From Paraimprobicoccus trichonymphae (lineage in GTDB: Bacteria; Bacillota; Clostridia; Oscillospirales; Acutalibacteraceae): a stretch of DNA of 64,000 bases. Positions within the stretch are counted from its first letter, which is position 1; the number at the start of each line of letters is the position of its first letter. Below the pieces are notes generated by a model. That model was not told where the DNA came from. It saw nothing but the letters and a program-made list of their open reading frames with translations, and ran no database searches. Where the stretch lies: the NCBI GenBank assembly GCA_036322875.1, contig AP027925.1, forward strand, positions 248,001 to 312,000, written 5' to 3'. A program made the position numbers and the translations under genes. Positions 36,705-45,725 of the stretch are shown one piece after another.

Positions 36705-38228
36705 CTAATTATACTTTTTTCTCATTATCCAAACTACAATTCCAATTATTATTATCAAAATTGGAACTGCTATAGCAAATACCACACCTATAATCATACC
36801 TGTTTGCTCATTCATACCAAGCTCTTGACCACTCATAGATTTAGGTTCTATAGTTATACCGTTGTCTTCCCTTTGCGTAATTTTATTAATATAATTATTA
36901 AAATAGGCAGAGTTGTTTAAAGATGATCTTGATAAAAGTTGAGAATTAACAGCAGTCACGGAAGCAACGAGAGTTATACTAGATTCATCTTCTGGTTTTT
37001 CTTTTTTGTTTTTAGACAAAACCATAGCAGGTAATGGACCTTTAATTTCAGATTTTTCAGCGTTCCAATCTTTATCAGCATTTTCTGGCATAATAACAGA
37101 AGACTTAGAAAACTGTAATAAAGTTTTTATCCTTTCTTCTTCAGGTTCTTTTTCTCCGCTCTCATTTTCATTACTTTCTCCAATTTTGTTCTCTTGTTTT
37201 ATTATTTTTATATATCTAGCAACTGGCATTGCTACCGGTATTTTTGGATTTTTCAAGCCTTGTGTATAACTGTAATCTGCGTAATCAACTAATGTATTAA
37301 GTATACTCCCAGAATTTCCTGACATTAAGATCTTTGAAGAATCTTTTTCTACAACAAAACCTGAAGAAACTTCTAATCCCCAATCAGATAAAAATTTGTT
37401 TAAATTCGTAATTTCAGCTTGTGCGTAATGTAAAAAAATTATTAAATGTTTATTAGGCTTTTCTAAATAATCACGTAACTTTTGTAATGCTTCTATATCT
37501 AAATCTCTCTTTGGAGCATGAAAAATACTAACTAAAGAATCTGAACTTAGATTTTCATTTAGTAAATTTACTGGGGTTACTTCATAATTATTAGTGTCTA
37601 ACATCCTCGAAAAAGAACTTGAATCTTCTTCATCAAAGCCAGATAAAAAATTAATTTTTAATTTTTTTTCGCTTATTACATTTAAAATAGCTGATGTCAT
37701 AGCTTGTTCAGCTTTTGAAGACGTCGGTGTTGAACCGTAGTAACTTTGTTGAATGTTGAGCAAATCACTTGTGTATAAAACTTTGTATTTATCATTATCC
37801 AAATTTTTTACTATAACATTGCTTTCGGATAGTTTTTCATTTGGATAAGAATTTACAAATCCCGGGTTCCCTTCTAGGTCTATATATTTGACTTCTATAT
37901 TTCCATTGTATTTGGCATATTCATTTATAACACTATTAGCTTGTGCATAATAATTGTCACCTGAAACAAATTTTTCCTTAGAATTTAAAATTGTTATTTC
38001 TATTTTTTTATCTATTTTAGATATATAATCTACACTTTCTTGAGTTAAACTAAATATTTTATTTCTGGTTAAATCAAAATTCCAAGAAAATTTTTCTGTA
38101 CAAATCTTAGCTGCAATATTTAAAACAATTACCGCTAATATTGCAAGTATAGTTATAAGATTATATAAACTCCCATAAATCACCCTGGGATCTTTTAATT
38201 TTTTTAAAAAATCATTATCTTTTAACAT
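36705..38228 (-). CDS. GldG-like ABC transport auxiliary protein
   Basis: A 507-residue membrane protein: an N-terminal helix (about 20-42), an extracytoplasmic body with FDLTRNKIFSLTQES, the family signature after the first helix, and a C-terminal helix (about 480-502) followed by RKKY. The region around residue 350 is acidic and low-complexity. Such proteins accompany GldA/GldF-type ABC transporters. It is the last of three leftward genes, 17 bases from the permease. The transported compound is unknown; in Firmicutes the set is not linked to gliding. Confidence 0.85.
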   Translation of the reverse strand: MLKDNDFLKKLKDPRVIYGSLYNLITILAILAVIVLNIAAKICTEKFSWNFDLTRNKIFSLTQESVDYISKIDKKIEITILNSKEKFVSGDNYYAQANSVINEYAKYNGNIEVKYIDLEGNPGFVNSYPNEKLSESNVIVKNLDNDKYKVLYTSDLLNIQQSYYGSTPTSSKAEQAMTSAILNVISEKKLKINFLSGFDEEDSSSFSRMLDTNNYEVTPVNLLNENLSSDSLVSIFHAPKRDLDIEALQKLRDYLEKPNKHLIIFLHYAQAEITNLNKFLSDWGLEVSSGFVVEKDSSKILMSGNSGSILNTLVDYADYSYTQGLKNPKIPVAMPVARYIKIIKQENKIGESNENESGEKEPEEERIKTLLQFSKSSVIMPENADKDWNAEKSEIKGPLPAMVLSKNKKEKPEDESSITLVASVTAVNSQLLSRSSLNNSAYFNNYINKITQREDNGITIEPKSMSGQELGMNEQTGMIIGVVFAIAVPILIIIIGIVVWIMRKKYN

Positions 38229-38244
38229 ATTTTTCTAAATCCTC

Positions 38245-38964
38245 CTAATTCCACTTTTTTCTTTCTAAAGTTCTGGTTGTTAAAAATAAAAACAAACCAC
38301 ATACGCTTAAGAAAAACACGATATCAGCTAAATTTAACAATCCTGTAGTAAAACTCTTATAATGCTTATAAAAAGACAAGTATGAGACTATTTCGTAAGC
38401 CAAATCTTTCCCTGCAAAGATTCCTTGTGCTATTCCGTCGGTAATTAAAATCAAAAAAGAAGCTACATAACTAGTTATAGCTGAAATTACTTGACTTTCA
38501 GTAAGTGAAGATAAAAATAAACCAATCGCTATTAAAGCAGCCCCAGTTATGAATAAACCTATAAAGTTTCCTATAATTTCTACCCAGTTTGGTGTAGCAT
38601 AAAAAGCTATTATTATACTGTAAATTAAAGTGACAGAAATTCCCATTGTATAAATTGCAAGTGCTGAAAAATACTTTCCTAAAACTATAGACCATGGGCC
38701 TATAGGTGCCGTTAAAAGCGCTTGATCTGTCTTCATCCTTTTTTCTTCGCTTAATAATCTCATAGTTAGAATAGGTATTAAAAAAATCACGAAGAAAAAC
38801 AAAATTTCGAAAACCATATTTAAATCGGCTTTATTCTGCATGATAGTTCCTTGAAAAAAAAACATACCACTAAAAAAATAAATTACAGCTATAAATATAT
38901 ATCCAGATATAGAATTAAAATAAGAACCCAGTTCTCTTTTAAATATTGCTGTCATTTTTGCCAC
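38245..38964 (-). CDS. ABC-2 type permease, GldF-like
   Basis: A 239-residue membrane protein with six hydrophobic segments. It begins MAKMTAIFKRELGSYFNSISGYIF, a typical ABC-2 opening, and contains PILTMRLLSEEKRMKTDQAL, the conserved cytoplasmic loop of this family. It overlaps the ATPase gene upstream by 26 bases and is followed by the GldG-like gene, forming one operon. Confidence 0.9.
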   Translation of the reverse strand: MAKMTAIFKRELGSYFNSISGYIFIAVIYFFSGMFFFQGTIMQNKADLNMVFEILFFFVIFLIPILTMRLLSEEKRMKTDQALLTAPIGPWSIVLGKYFSALAIYTMGISVTLIYSIIIAFYATPNWVEIIGNFIGLFITGAALIAIGLFLSSLTESQVISAITSYVASFLILITDGIAQGIFAGKDLAYEIVSYLSFYKHYKSFTTGLLNLADIVFFLSVCGLFLFLTTRTLERKKWN

Positions 38965-39961
38965 TCCCGTTGTTATTTTCAGAATCTTTTATATAATTTA
39001 AAGAATCGTCATTATTATTATTTTCTACATAATTTGCACTGGTTAATTTTATAAAAACGTCCTCTAAACTAGGTTTTACAATATCAAATTTTAAAATAGT
39101 AAAATCTTTTTCAGATAAAATTTTAAATATATTTCTTCTGACATCTATATTAGTATCAAATTCTATAATATACTCGTAGACATTTTTTTCTTTGAAAAAA
39201 ATATCTTTAATTTTTTTAATTCCTTCTACAGTTTTTAATACATTTTCAACTTCTTCTTGATCACCATCAATTTGCAACACAATATTACTGTCTCGGCTTG
39301 ACATTTTTTCAATTCCCTCTACAGTATTATCAGCAACGATTTTTCCTTTACTTATAACTACAACTCTATCGCTGACTGCCTGTATTTCAGATAAAATATG
39401 TGAAGAGATAATTACAGTGTGTTTTTTTCCTAAACTTTTTATTAATTTTCTAACGCTTATAATTTGGTTTGGGTCGAGCCCTACCGTAGGTTCGTCTAAA
39501 ATTATTACTGGCGGATAACCAAGCAAAGCCTGAGCTATACCGACTCTTTGTTTATAACCTTTAGACAATTTTTTTATTATTTTATTATAAACATCTTGAA
39601 TTTCTACTGATTTACAAACCTCTTCAATATGATTTTGTCTGCTAAATTTAATTTTTTTCAAATTATACATAAAATCTAAATAACTTTTTACAGTCATATC
39701 AATGTATAAAGGTGGAATCTCTGGCAAATATCCGATTTTTAATTTTGCTTTTTTTGGATTTTTCATTATGTCAACATCATCTATTACGACAGTGCCATTA
39801 GTAGGCGCTATATAACCTGTTATAATGTTCATAGTAGTGGACTTACCAGCACCATTCGGACCTAAAAAACCCAAAATTTCACCTTCACTGACTGTAAAGT
39901 TTATTTTATTTAAAACAGTTTTATTAGAATATTTTTTTACTAGATTTTTTATTTCAATCAA
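38939..39961 (-). CDS. ABC transporter ATPase, GldA-like
   Basis: ATPase of the ABC-2 transporter encoded downstream. Walker A GPNGAGKST, Q-loop region GYLPEIPPLY, signature LSKGYKQRVGIAQAL and Walker B VIILDEPTVGLDP are all intact. Beyond the catalytic domain the protein has about 100 extra residues, as in GldA-type ATPases, ending in an Asn/Asp-rich tail that overlaps the permease start. 340 residues. It is first in the operon and starts at a codon just left of a GGAG site (about 39,970). Confidence 0.92.
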   Translation of the reverse strand: MIEIKNLVKKYSNKTVLNKINFTVSEGEILGFLGPNGAGKSTTMNIITGYIAPTNGTVVIDDVDIMKNPKKAKLKIGYLPEIPPLYIDMTVKSYLDFMYNLKKIKFSRQNHIEEVCKSVEIQDVYNKIIKKLSKGYKQRVGIAQALLGYPPVIILDEPTVGLDPNQIISVRKLIKSLGKKHTVIISSHILSEIQAVSDRVVVISKGKIVADNTVEGIEKMSSRDSNIVLQIDGDQEEVENVLKTVEGIKKIKDIFFKEKNVYEYIIEFDTNIDVRRNIFKILSEKDFTILKFDIVKPSLEDVFIKLTSANYVENNNNDDSLNYIKDSENNNGSGKNDSNI

Positions 39962-39969
39962 ATTTTTTG

Positions 39970-40446
39970 ACTCCTTTCTTTTTAATTATACATGATTTTT
40001 TTTATGTTTATCAACAAATTTTTTTAAAAAATATTAATAAAATTATCAATTTGTTGTTTCCATTACAAAATTAAAATGTAGTAACACTAAATAAAACTTA
40101 TTGTGATAAAAGTTTTAAAAATATTACCGATAAGAAACTCAAATATTTCAATATTTAAGTTGGGATTTTATATAAAATTGAGTATAATTTATTTATAGAA
40201 AATTAGTCGTATGAAAAAAAGTTGACAAAAAAATAACAAATCGCTAGCATTAAATTATGTGCCGTGGGACTTACGTAAATTCGATCTTAATATGAATTGC
40301 GCAGAATAGCGGATCAAAACCTAAAGTTTTATATATATCTATTATGGTTTGGTTTTGATAAATATTTTTGAAAATCAAGCTGTTTTTTTAGATATATTTT
40401 TATTGTGTATAGTCTTTTTATTTTTATTATTTTTTAAAAAAAGTAG
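39970..40446 (+). repeat. gene-free stretch with dispersed repeat copy D
   Basis: Copy D (about 40,200-40,345) has TTGACA (40222-40227), 17 bases, TAGCAT (40245-40250), then GTGGGACTTACG and a diverged rest. The 5' hairpin is lost. It points toward rplJ, which has its own promoter 200 bases further on. Confidence 0.65.
40222..40250 (+). promoter_or_regulatory. promoter within repeat copy D
   Basis: TTGACA-17-TAGCAT, with a spacer nearly the same as in copies C and E. It may add a second start for the rplJ transcript or make a small RNA. Confidence 0.6.
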
Positions 40447-40475
40447 TTGACAATATATTTAATATTGTGTATAAA
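40447..40475 (+). promoter_or_regulatory. sigma-A promoter of rplJ-rplL
   Basis: TTGACA (40447-40452), 17 bases, TATAAA (40470-40475). Transcription would start near 40482 and include the L10 leader. Confidence 0.85.
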
Positions 40476-40539
40476 CAGAATAGAGTTTTATATTACTCAA
40501 GATAAAGTGAAACCAGTGTTTTACCGTGGTGGGTTTTGT

Positions 40540-40650
40540 TTTTTTTCTTAAGACAGTAAGTGCAAAAGCTTAAATGATTGCTTACCGAGGAAAGTGTTAT
40601 TATAGTATTTTATTATATTAATCAGTTTTCTTATGTAAACTGGTTTTTGT
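40540..40650 (+). ncRNA. ribosomal L10 leader and attenuator
   Basis: The block AAGACAGTAAGTGCAAAAGC, then ATGATTGCTTACCGAGGAA, matches the L10-leader structure that binds L10(L12)4 and represses rplJL in Gram-positive bacteria. GTAAG and CTTAC pair. Downstream, CAGTTT (40623-40628) and AAACTG (40637-40642), followed by GTTTTTG, make a terminator for the repressed state. Confidence 0.8.
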
Positions 40651-40719
40651 GTATTATATCTTTAAAAAAAATAGTTTACGTTTTTTGCCATTATTTTTGT
40701 AAAAGGGAGGAAAATTTAT

Positions 40720-41250
40720 TTGCCAAGTGAAAAAATATTAAAAATTAAAAGAAAAAAAGTTTCTGAATTATCAGAGAAATTAAAGAGTTCTTGTGCCGGT
40801 GTCTTGGTCAGCTATAAAGGAATAACTGTTGAAAAAGATACTGCTTTAAGAAAAGAACTTCGAGAATCAAAAGTTGATTATTTTGTAATTAAAAATAGTG
40901 TTTTAAAAAGGGCCTCTGAGGATTGTGGATTATTTGGATTGTCTGTTTGTTTAAAACAGACAACAGCAATTGCTATAAGTGAAAATGACACGGTGTTGCC
41001 CGCCAAAATATTGTATAATTTTTCTAAGAATAATGGTTTTTTTGAGATAAAGATGGGTTTTCTGGAAAAAAAAGTTATTAATAAAATACAAATAGAAAAT
41101 CTTGCAAAATTGCCATCAAAAGAAATTCTTGTTTCACAAGTTTTGTCAGGTTTTAATGCGCCGATTGTTGGATTTGTTTCGATTCTTAGTAACACAATTA
41201 AGTCTTTGCTTTATGTTTTAAATGCCATTTCTGAAAATAAAAATGTTTAA
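40720..41250 (+). CDS. rplJ: 50S ribosomal protein L10
   Basis: Stalk-base protein that binds L7/L12 dimers. 176 residues; MPSEKILKIKRKKVSELSEK, GVLVSYKGITVEKDTALRKE and VLKRASED match L10. It starts at TTG 40720 after AAAGGGAGG. It is autoregulated through the leader upstream. L1 and L11, usually before it, are not here. Confidence 0.95.
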   Translation: MPSEKILKIKRKKVSELSEKLKSSCAGVLVSYKGITVEKDTALRKELRESKVDYFVIKNSVLKRASEDCGLFGLSVCLKQTTAIAISENDTVLPAKILYNFSKNNGFFEIKMGFLEKKVINKIQIENLAKLPSKEILVSQVLSGFNAPIVGFVSILSNTIKSLLYVLNAISENKNV

Positions 41251-41442
41251 AATTTTTAAGAAAATAGGTTTGCAAAAGTTGTTCGTAAAACAACATTACC
41301 GTAAGAACAGCGGGAAGGTTTTCGCCTCACAAAAAAGCCATAGCCAATTAGTTAAATCTTATTAATTTTATTTAGAAAATTGAAAAACTATTGGAAATTG
41401 TTCATTTTATAGAAAATAAAATTTTATGGAGGATTTTACAAA

Positions 41443-41820
41443 ATGTCAGAAAAAATAGAAAAATTGATTGAAGAGGTAGAAACTTTAACAGTTCTAGAAT
41501 TGAGCGAACTAGTGAAGGCTTTAGAAGAAAAATTTGGAGTTTCGGCTTCTGTCCCCACAATGGCAATATCACCGTCAATTTCAACGGCAGGAACAGTGGT
41601 TGAAGAAAAAACTGAATTTGATGTAGTATTAAAATCTGCCGGAGACAATAAAATAAAAGTTATAAAAGTTGTAAAAGATGTAACTGGTTTAGGTTTAAAA
41701 GAAGCAAAAGAATTAGTTGACAATGTACCAAAAAACATTAAAGAAAAAATCTCCAAAGAGATGGCAGAAGATTTAAAAAAGAAACTTGAAGAAGTTGGGG
41801 CGCAAGTAGAAATTAAGTAG
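41443..41820 (+). CDS. rplL: 50S ribosomal protein L7/L12
   Basis: 125 residues: N-terminal dimerisation helix region with LTVLELSELVKALEEKFGV, an Ala/Ser/Thr hinge, and the C-terminal factor-binding domain with KIKVIKVVKDVTGLGLKEAK and LVDNVPK. GGAGG precedes the ATG. The 190-base gap after rplJ holds no gene. A terminator follows directly. Confidence 0.97.
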   Translation: MSEKIEKLIEEVETLTVLELSELVKALEEKFGVSASVPTMAISPSISTAGTVVEEKTEFDVVLKSAGDNKIKVIKVVKDVTGLGLKEAKELVDNVPKNIKEKISKEMAEDLKKKLEEVGAQVEIK

Positions 41821-41833
41821 AAAATCCTAAATT

Positions 41834-41860
41834 AAAATCCTCTACATGAGGATTTTATGT
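41834..41860 (+). terminator. intrinsic terminator after rplL
   Basis: AAAATCCTC and GAGGATTTT form a perfect 9-pair stem with a TACAT loop, followed by a T-rich stretch. Confidence 0.85.
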
Positions 41861-41899
41861 TGATTTTATTATGGTTATATTAATTCAAATGCGTATTTA

Positions 41900-41985
41900 G
41901 CGGATATGGCGAAATTTGGTATACGCGCTAGGTTTAGGTCCTAGTAGAGAGTTCTGTGCAGGTTCAAGTCCTGTTATCCGCACCA
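41900..41985 (+). tRNA. tRNA-Leu (anticodon TAG)
   Basis: GCGGATA pairs with TATCCGC before A and CCA. The anticodon stem CTAGG/CCTAG carries loop TTTAGGT, anticodon TAG. A long variable arm shows it is class II; T arm GGTTCAAGTCC. 86 bases including CCA. Confidence 0.95.
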
Positions 41986-42067
41986 AATTTTATTTAAAAA
42001 AGACTTTAATCAGAAAAAATGATTATGAAAATTCTAAGTGGTTACAGTGATAAAAATATCGACTTTT

Positions 42068-42160
42068 ACCAAATGTAGCGTAAAGCCCCGCTATGGGGAT
42101 ATAAGACACAAGATATTGTGACGTTTTTTTCTTTTTTTTTAAAAAAAAGACTTGTATTAT
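42068..42160 (+). repeat. IS605-type left end, copy 1
   Basis: ACCAAATGTAGCG, then AAGCCCCGCTATGGGGAT (a CCCC/GGGG hairpin), CACAAGATATTGT and a T/A tract with GACTTGTATTAT. Nearly the same 93 bases occur at 56600-56692, before the TnpA relic there. It is the left end of one IS605 element type. Confidence 0.7.
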
Positions 42161-42170
42161 AATTATTAGG

Positions 42171-42471
42171 TTAGAACATTTGACGAACATTCGTCAAATG
42201 ACAAGAACAAGACGTAAAAATGCCAAAAATCTGCATACATGGTCTTTCTATCGCTTGGCAAATTTTATTGAATATAAATCTAAAATGGTTGGAATTAAAA
42301 TTGAATACGTCGATCCAAAATATACCAGTCAAGATTGTCCAAATCGTAACGAAAAAAACCACGCGGAAGTATGCTTGTAAATTCTGTGGGTATATCTCTC
42401 ACCGAGATCGAGTCGGTGCTTTAAACATCATAAAAGCATCTGTGGTTTCTGATAAAAGGAAATCAGCCTAA
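42171..42471 (+). pseudogene. TnpB C-terminal relic
   Basis: Frame one reads KMVGIKIEYVDPKYTSQDCP; frame two continues RKYACKFCGYISHRDRVGAL to a stop at 42471. This is the TnpB zinc ribbon with DRVGALNI, the catalytic-Asp region. A frameshift lies between the two CxxC halves, one Cys has become Arg, and nearly all upstream parts are deleted. A perfect palindrome ATTTGACGA/TCGTCAAAT marks 42178-42199 at the deletion point. Confidence 0.8.
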
Positions 42472-42631
42472 ACTGCTATATGCACGGACATAATCCGTTA
42501 AATTTTGAAATACTATTTTCTCTATAGATCTTGGAAAATAAAATTTTCGCCGAAAAATCTTCTAAAATCACAAAATTGGTTAACAAATATGTTTTATAAT
42601 TCATATTATATTTCTAAGGAGATTAGTCAAA

Positions 42632-43456
42632 ATGAGTGTCAAAAAAATTGGAATTATATATAATAACGAACAAAATTGCTACTTGGCAAATATGTTATCG
42701 GACAATAATGTAGTTAGAATTTGTGGCTCGGGAAACAACAATTTTAATCTTAAAAAAAATGTGATTTTTGACAGTTTAGAAAATACTATAATAAATAGTA
42801 AATATATAATATTTTCAATTTCTGTTCCAGATGAAGTATTAGAAACCATAAGAAAGAAACACGTAGATTTATTAAAAGACAAAATAGTTTTTTCAAGAAA
42901 AATGGATTTTTTAAATAATAAAAAAATAATATTAAAAGACTATTTTAATGATGCAAATTTTAAAATTTTAAACGGTTTGACAACGTCAGAAGCTGCTATA
43001 AGTATAGTTATAAAAGAGACTATAAAGATTTTAAGCAAATCAAAATGCTTAGTTATTGGATTCGGAAATATAGGAAAAATTTTGTCTAGTTTATTAAAAA
43101 AACTAGGTGCTGAAGTTGCTGTCAGTGCCAGAAAAAATACAGACTTCGCATGGGCAGAAGCATTTAATTATGAAATTTTAAATACCGAAAATTTACCAAA
43201 TTTAAATAAATTTGATGCTATTTTTAATACAGTTCCAAAATTAATATTAAATAAAGAGAAATTATCTAGTATAAATAAAAATTCATTAATAATAGATTTA
43301 GCTTCTAAACCAGGCGGTACAGATTTTGAATTCGCTAAAAATATAAATTTGAAAGTTATACACGCTTTGAGATTGCCAGGCAAATTTTCTCCTTATACAG
43401 CTGCTGAAATAATGAAAAAAGTAATCTTAAATATTATAAAAGAGGAGAATTTATGA
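42632..43456 (+). CDS. dpaA: dipicolinate synthase subunit A
   Basis: With DpaB it makes dipicolinic acid, the calcium-binding compound of the spore core, from dihydrodipicolinate. 274 residues. The Rossmann motif VIGFGNIGKILSSLL lies at about 145; SARKNTDFAWAEAF and SKPGGTDFEFA are typical of SpoVFA. AAGGAG precedes ATG 42632. It overlaps dpaB by four bases (ATGA). In spore formers the pair is made in the mother cell under sigma-K; no such promoter was recognised. Confidence 0.92.
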   Translation: MSVKKIGIIYNNEQNCYLANMLSDNNVVRICGSGNNNFNLKKNVIFDSLENTIINSKYIIFSISVPDEVLETIRKKHVDLLKDKIVFSRKMDFLNNKKIILKDYFNDANFKILNGLTTSEAAISIVIKETIKILSKSKCLVIGFGNIGKILSSLLKKLGAEVAVSARKNTDFAWAEAFNYEILNTENLPNLNKFDAIFNTVPKLILNKEKLSSINKNSLIIDLASKPGGTDFEFAKNINLKVIHALRLPGKFSPYTAAEIMKKVILNIIKEENL

Positions 43457-44025
43457 AAAAAATAAATTTAGGATATGCAATTTGTGGCTCTTTTTGTAAT
43501 TTTGAAAATTCTATTAAGCAATTAGAAATTTTGTCTAAAAAGAATTACGAAATTTTCCCGATAATGTCTTTTAACGCTTTTGGCTTAGACACTAAATTTG
43601 GAAAAGCAAAAGATTTTAATGACAGAATAGAAAGTATTTGTAATAAAAAAATTATAAATACTATAGTTATGGCTGAACCAATAGGACCCAAAAAATTATT
43701 AGATATTATAACAATAAGCCCGTGTACAGGAAATACTCTAAGCAAAATTTGTAATGCAATAATAGATACACCTGTAACTATGGCAGTAAAATCACACTTA
43801 AGAATTCAAAGACCAGTTGTAATAGTATTGGCAACAAATGACGCACTTGGAACCTCTGGGCAAAATTTGGGAAAGGCTTTAAATATGAAAAATATTTATT
43901 TTGTACCATTAGAACAAGATGACTACATCAAAAAACCTAACTCTTTAGTTTCAAATTTTGAATTGTTAGATGAAACTATAAAGTTAGCATTAGAAAAAAT
44001 ACAAATACAACCAATTTTTCTATAA
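43453..44025 (+). CDS. dpaB: dipicolinate synthase subunit B (flavoprotein)
   Basis: 190 residues, flavoprotein fold: LGYAICGSFCNFE at the N-terminus, AEPIGPKKLLDIITISPCTG in the middle with the substrate/flavin loop, VLATNDALGTSGQNLG later. Both subunits are intact, unlike much of the window, so selection has kept them. It converges with the PTS EIIA gene, the two overlapping by six bases. Confidence 0.92.
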   Translation: MKKINLGYAICGSFCNFENSIKQLEILSKKNYEIFPIMSFNAFGLDTKFGKAKDFNDRIESICNKKIINTIVMAEPIGPKKLLDIITISPCTGNTLSKICNAIIDTPVTMAVKSHLRIQRPVVIVLATNDALGTSGQNLGKALNMKNIYFVPLEQDDYIKKPNSLVSNFELLDETIKLALEKIQIQPIFL

Positions 44026-44517
44026 AGTTTCATAACTCATTATAATACTTTTACCGACCTCTACTTTTCCGATGTTAATGTTAATTTTTAAATTTTTTAT
44101 TTTATCCATGTTTGTTATTATAACAGGAGAACATATTTCAAATTTATTTTCTCTTAAAATATTCAAATCAACTTCAGCTATTATCTCACCGGTTTTTATT
44201 TTTTGGTTTTTTTTAACAAAACATTTAAAACCTTGAGATTTCAATTTTACAGTATCTATTCCTATATGAACCAATACATCAATATTATCTTCAGTACGAA
44301 TTCCGAATGCATGTAAAGTACCTGTAATGTTAACTATAACACCATCAACTGGAGATGCTACCAAGTTACTTTCAGGAATTATACCTATTCCATTACCAAG
44401 CATTTTTTGTGAAAAAGCTTCATCCGGAATTTTTTCGATGTTAATTAAATTTCCACTTATAGGTGCAAAAATATTTTTGAACTTAGAATTTTTAAAAATT
44501 TTTGAAAAACTAAACAT
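44020..44517 (-). CDS. crr: PTS glucose-type EIIA protein
   Basis: Phosphocarrier passing phosphate from HPr to a sugar-specific EIIB. 165 residues: IFAPISGNLI start, LVASPVDGVI, TLHAFGIRT with His69, and DVLVHIGIDTVKLKSQGF with His84, the active-site pair. It is free-standing, fitting the EIICB protein at 61.5-63.1 kb, which has no IIA domain. Convergent with dpaB. Its upstream region contains repeat copy E on the same strand, so that promoter may drive it. Confidence 0.93.
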   Translation of the reverse strand: MFSFSKIFKNSKFKNIFAPISGNLINIEKIPDEAFSQKMLGNGIGIIPESNLVASPVDGVIVNITGTLHAFGIRTEDNIDVLVHIGIDTVKLKSQGFKCFVKKNQKIKTGEIIAEVDLNILRENKFEICSPVIITNMDKIKNLKININIGKVEVGKSIIMSYETL

Positions 44518-44689
44518 ATATAATATATATTATATTATTTATGAAAAAAAAATAAAATGCCAAAATATTGTTTTTTCAAAAATTTTAATCTAATTTATAA
44601 AAAATACCATAGAAAGCGAATTATATTTATTTTTGCAACCCTAATTGCTGTTTTTATGAGTCCGTTATCTATTATGGTTCGCACAGGTT

Positions 44690-44870
44690 CTTGGTTTTGC
44701 GCTCTCTATGGTTACCCCGCAAGCTACACATTTCATTTCAAACACAAATTTCCACGAAGCCCTATGGTATTTCATTTGGTATTAGCGATTTATTATTTTT
44801 TTGTCAACATTTTTTATATTTTGGGGCGATTCATCTGACTAAACTAAAATTTATCGATTTTTTCGCCTTT
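44690..44870 (-). repeat. dispersed repeat, copy E, with intact promoter
   Basis: On the minus strand: GGCGAAAAAATCGATAAAT hairpin start, TTTTAGTTTAGTCAGATGAA, then AAAATATAAAAAATG, TTGACA (44807-44802), 17 bases, TAATAC (44784-44779), and ATAGGGCTTCGTGG with TTTGAAATGAAATG. It points to crr, which starts 260 bases further on. Confidence 0.75.
44779..44807 (-). promoter_or_regulatory. promoter within repeat copy E, likely for crr
   Basis: TTGACA-17-TAATAC on the minus strand, with the spacer shared with copies C and D. No gene lies between it and crr. Confidence 0.65.
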
Positions 44871-44990
44871 TCTCTATAAATTTTTATTCTTTTGCCTGGA
44901 TAATACTTATACACAAATCGTGCATGACCAGGTGTTTTTCGTATAAGTTAAATTTGATTATTTTTTTAAGTATATTCTAAATTTAAAACA

Positions 44991-45568
44991 TTATTCGTAC
45001 TTACCTTCTTTTATTTTAGAAAAATTTATTCCAAATTTTTTCTTAATTTTTAAAAATTTTTCATAAAAGTATTCTTCAAGTATAGGTTATATAGACTCAG
45101 CAGCAATCTTATCCATAAATTTATCGTTTTTAATTTTAGAAATCGAATTCCTTAATGTGGAGGGTTCTATGTCAGTTAAAAATCCTATAACTTCTTCTTT
45201 TTCTGTTTCTTTCACAGGAATTCCTTTTTTTCAATGTTCGCCAAATTTTGTTGCAATTTTTTTCCCAAAGTTAAAATTCCCAATCTAATATTAGTATCTT
45301 TTACATAGATTAACTCTTTACAGATTGCCTTTTTTTACCCAGTATAATCCATCATCTAATTTATCAATTTTGCCTGGACTAAATATTTTATTCTTAAATT
45401 CATATTTCCTTTTTTTTCATCATTTTTAAATTTTTTCGCTAAATTTTGTTTTACATTATCCGTATTGAACGAATTTACCTCATTAAGTAGCTTTTCAAAA
45501 ACACCGCCTTTTGTATCTGTTTCTATTTCATTAATTATTTTACTATTTGCTTTACCTATTCTTGGCAT
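44991..45568 (-). pseudogene. broken gene of unknown function
   Basis: ATG 45568 follows GGGAGTGATG and opens MPRIGKANSKIINEIETDT for 70 codons. Other frames carry on with DKLDDGLYWVKKGNL, VKETEKEEVIGFLTDIEPS and LRNSISKIKNDKFMDKIAAE to a TAA at 44991-44993. Joined, about 190 residues, Lys-rich and helical. At least three breaks. No family recognised. Confidence 0.5.
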
Positions 45569-45725
45569 ATACTCATCACTCCCTAAATCAAATTTAGAGA
45601 TTATTCATAAAATTCTAAATATATAATACTAAATTGTACTAATTATGTCAATAAAATAGTTGTTTTTAATAATTTCACTAATATTTTTTATTATAATATA
45701 TAGAATTAATTCCTAACGGTTTTTA

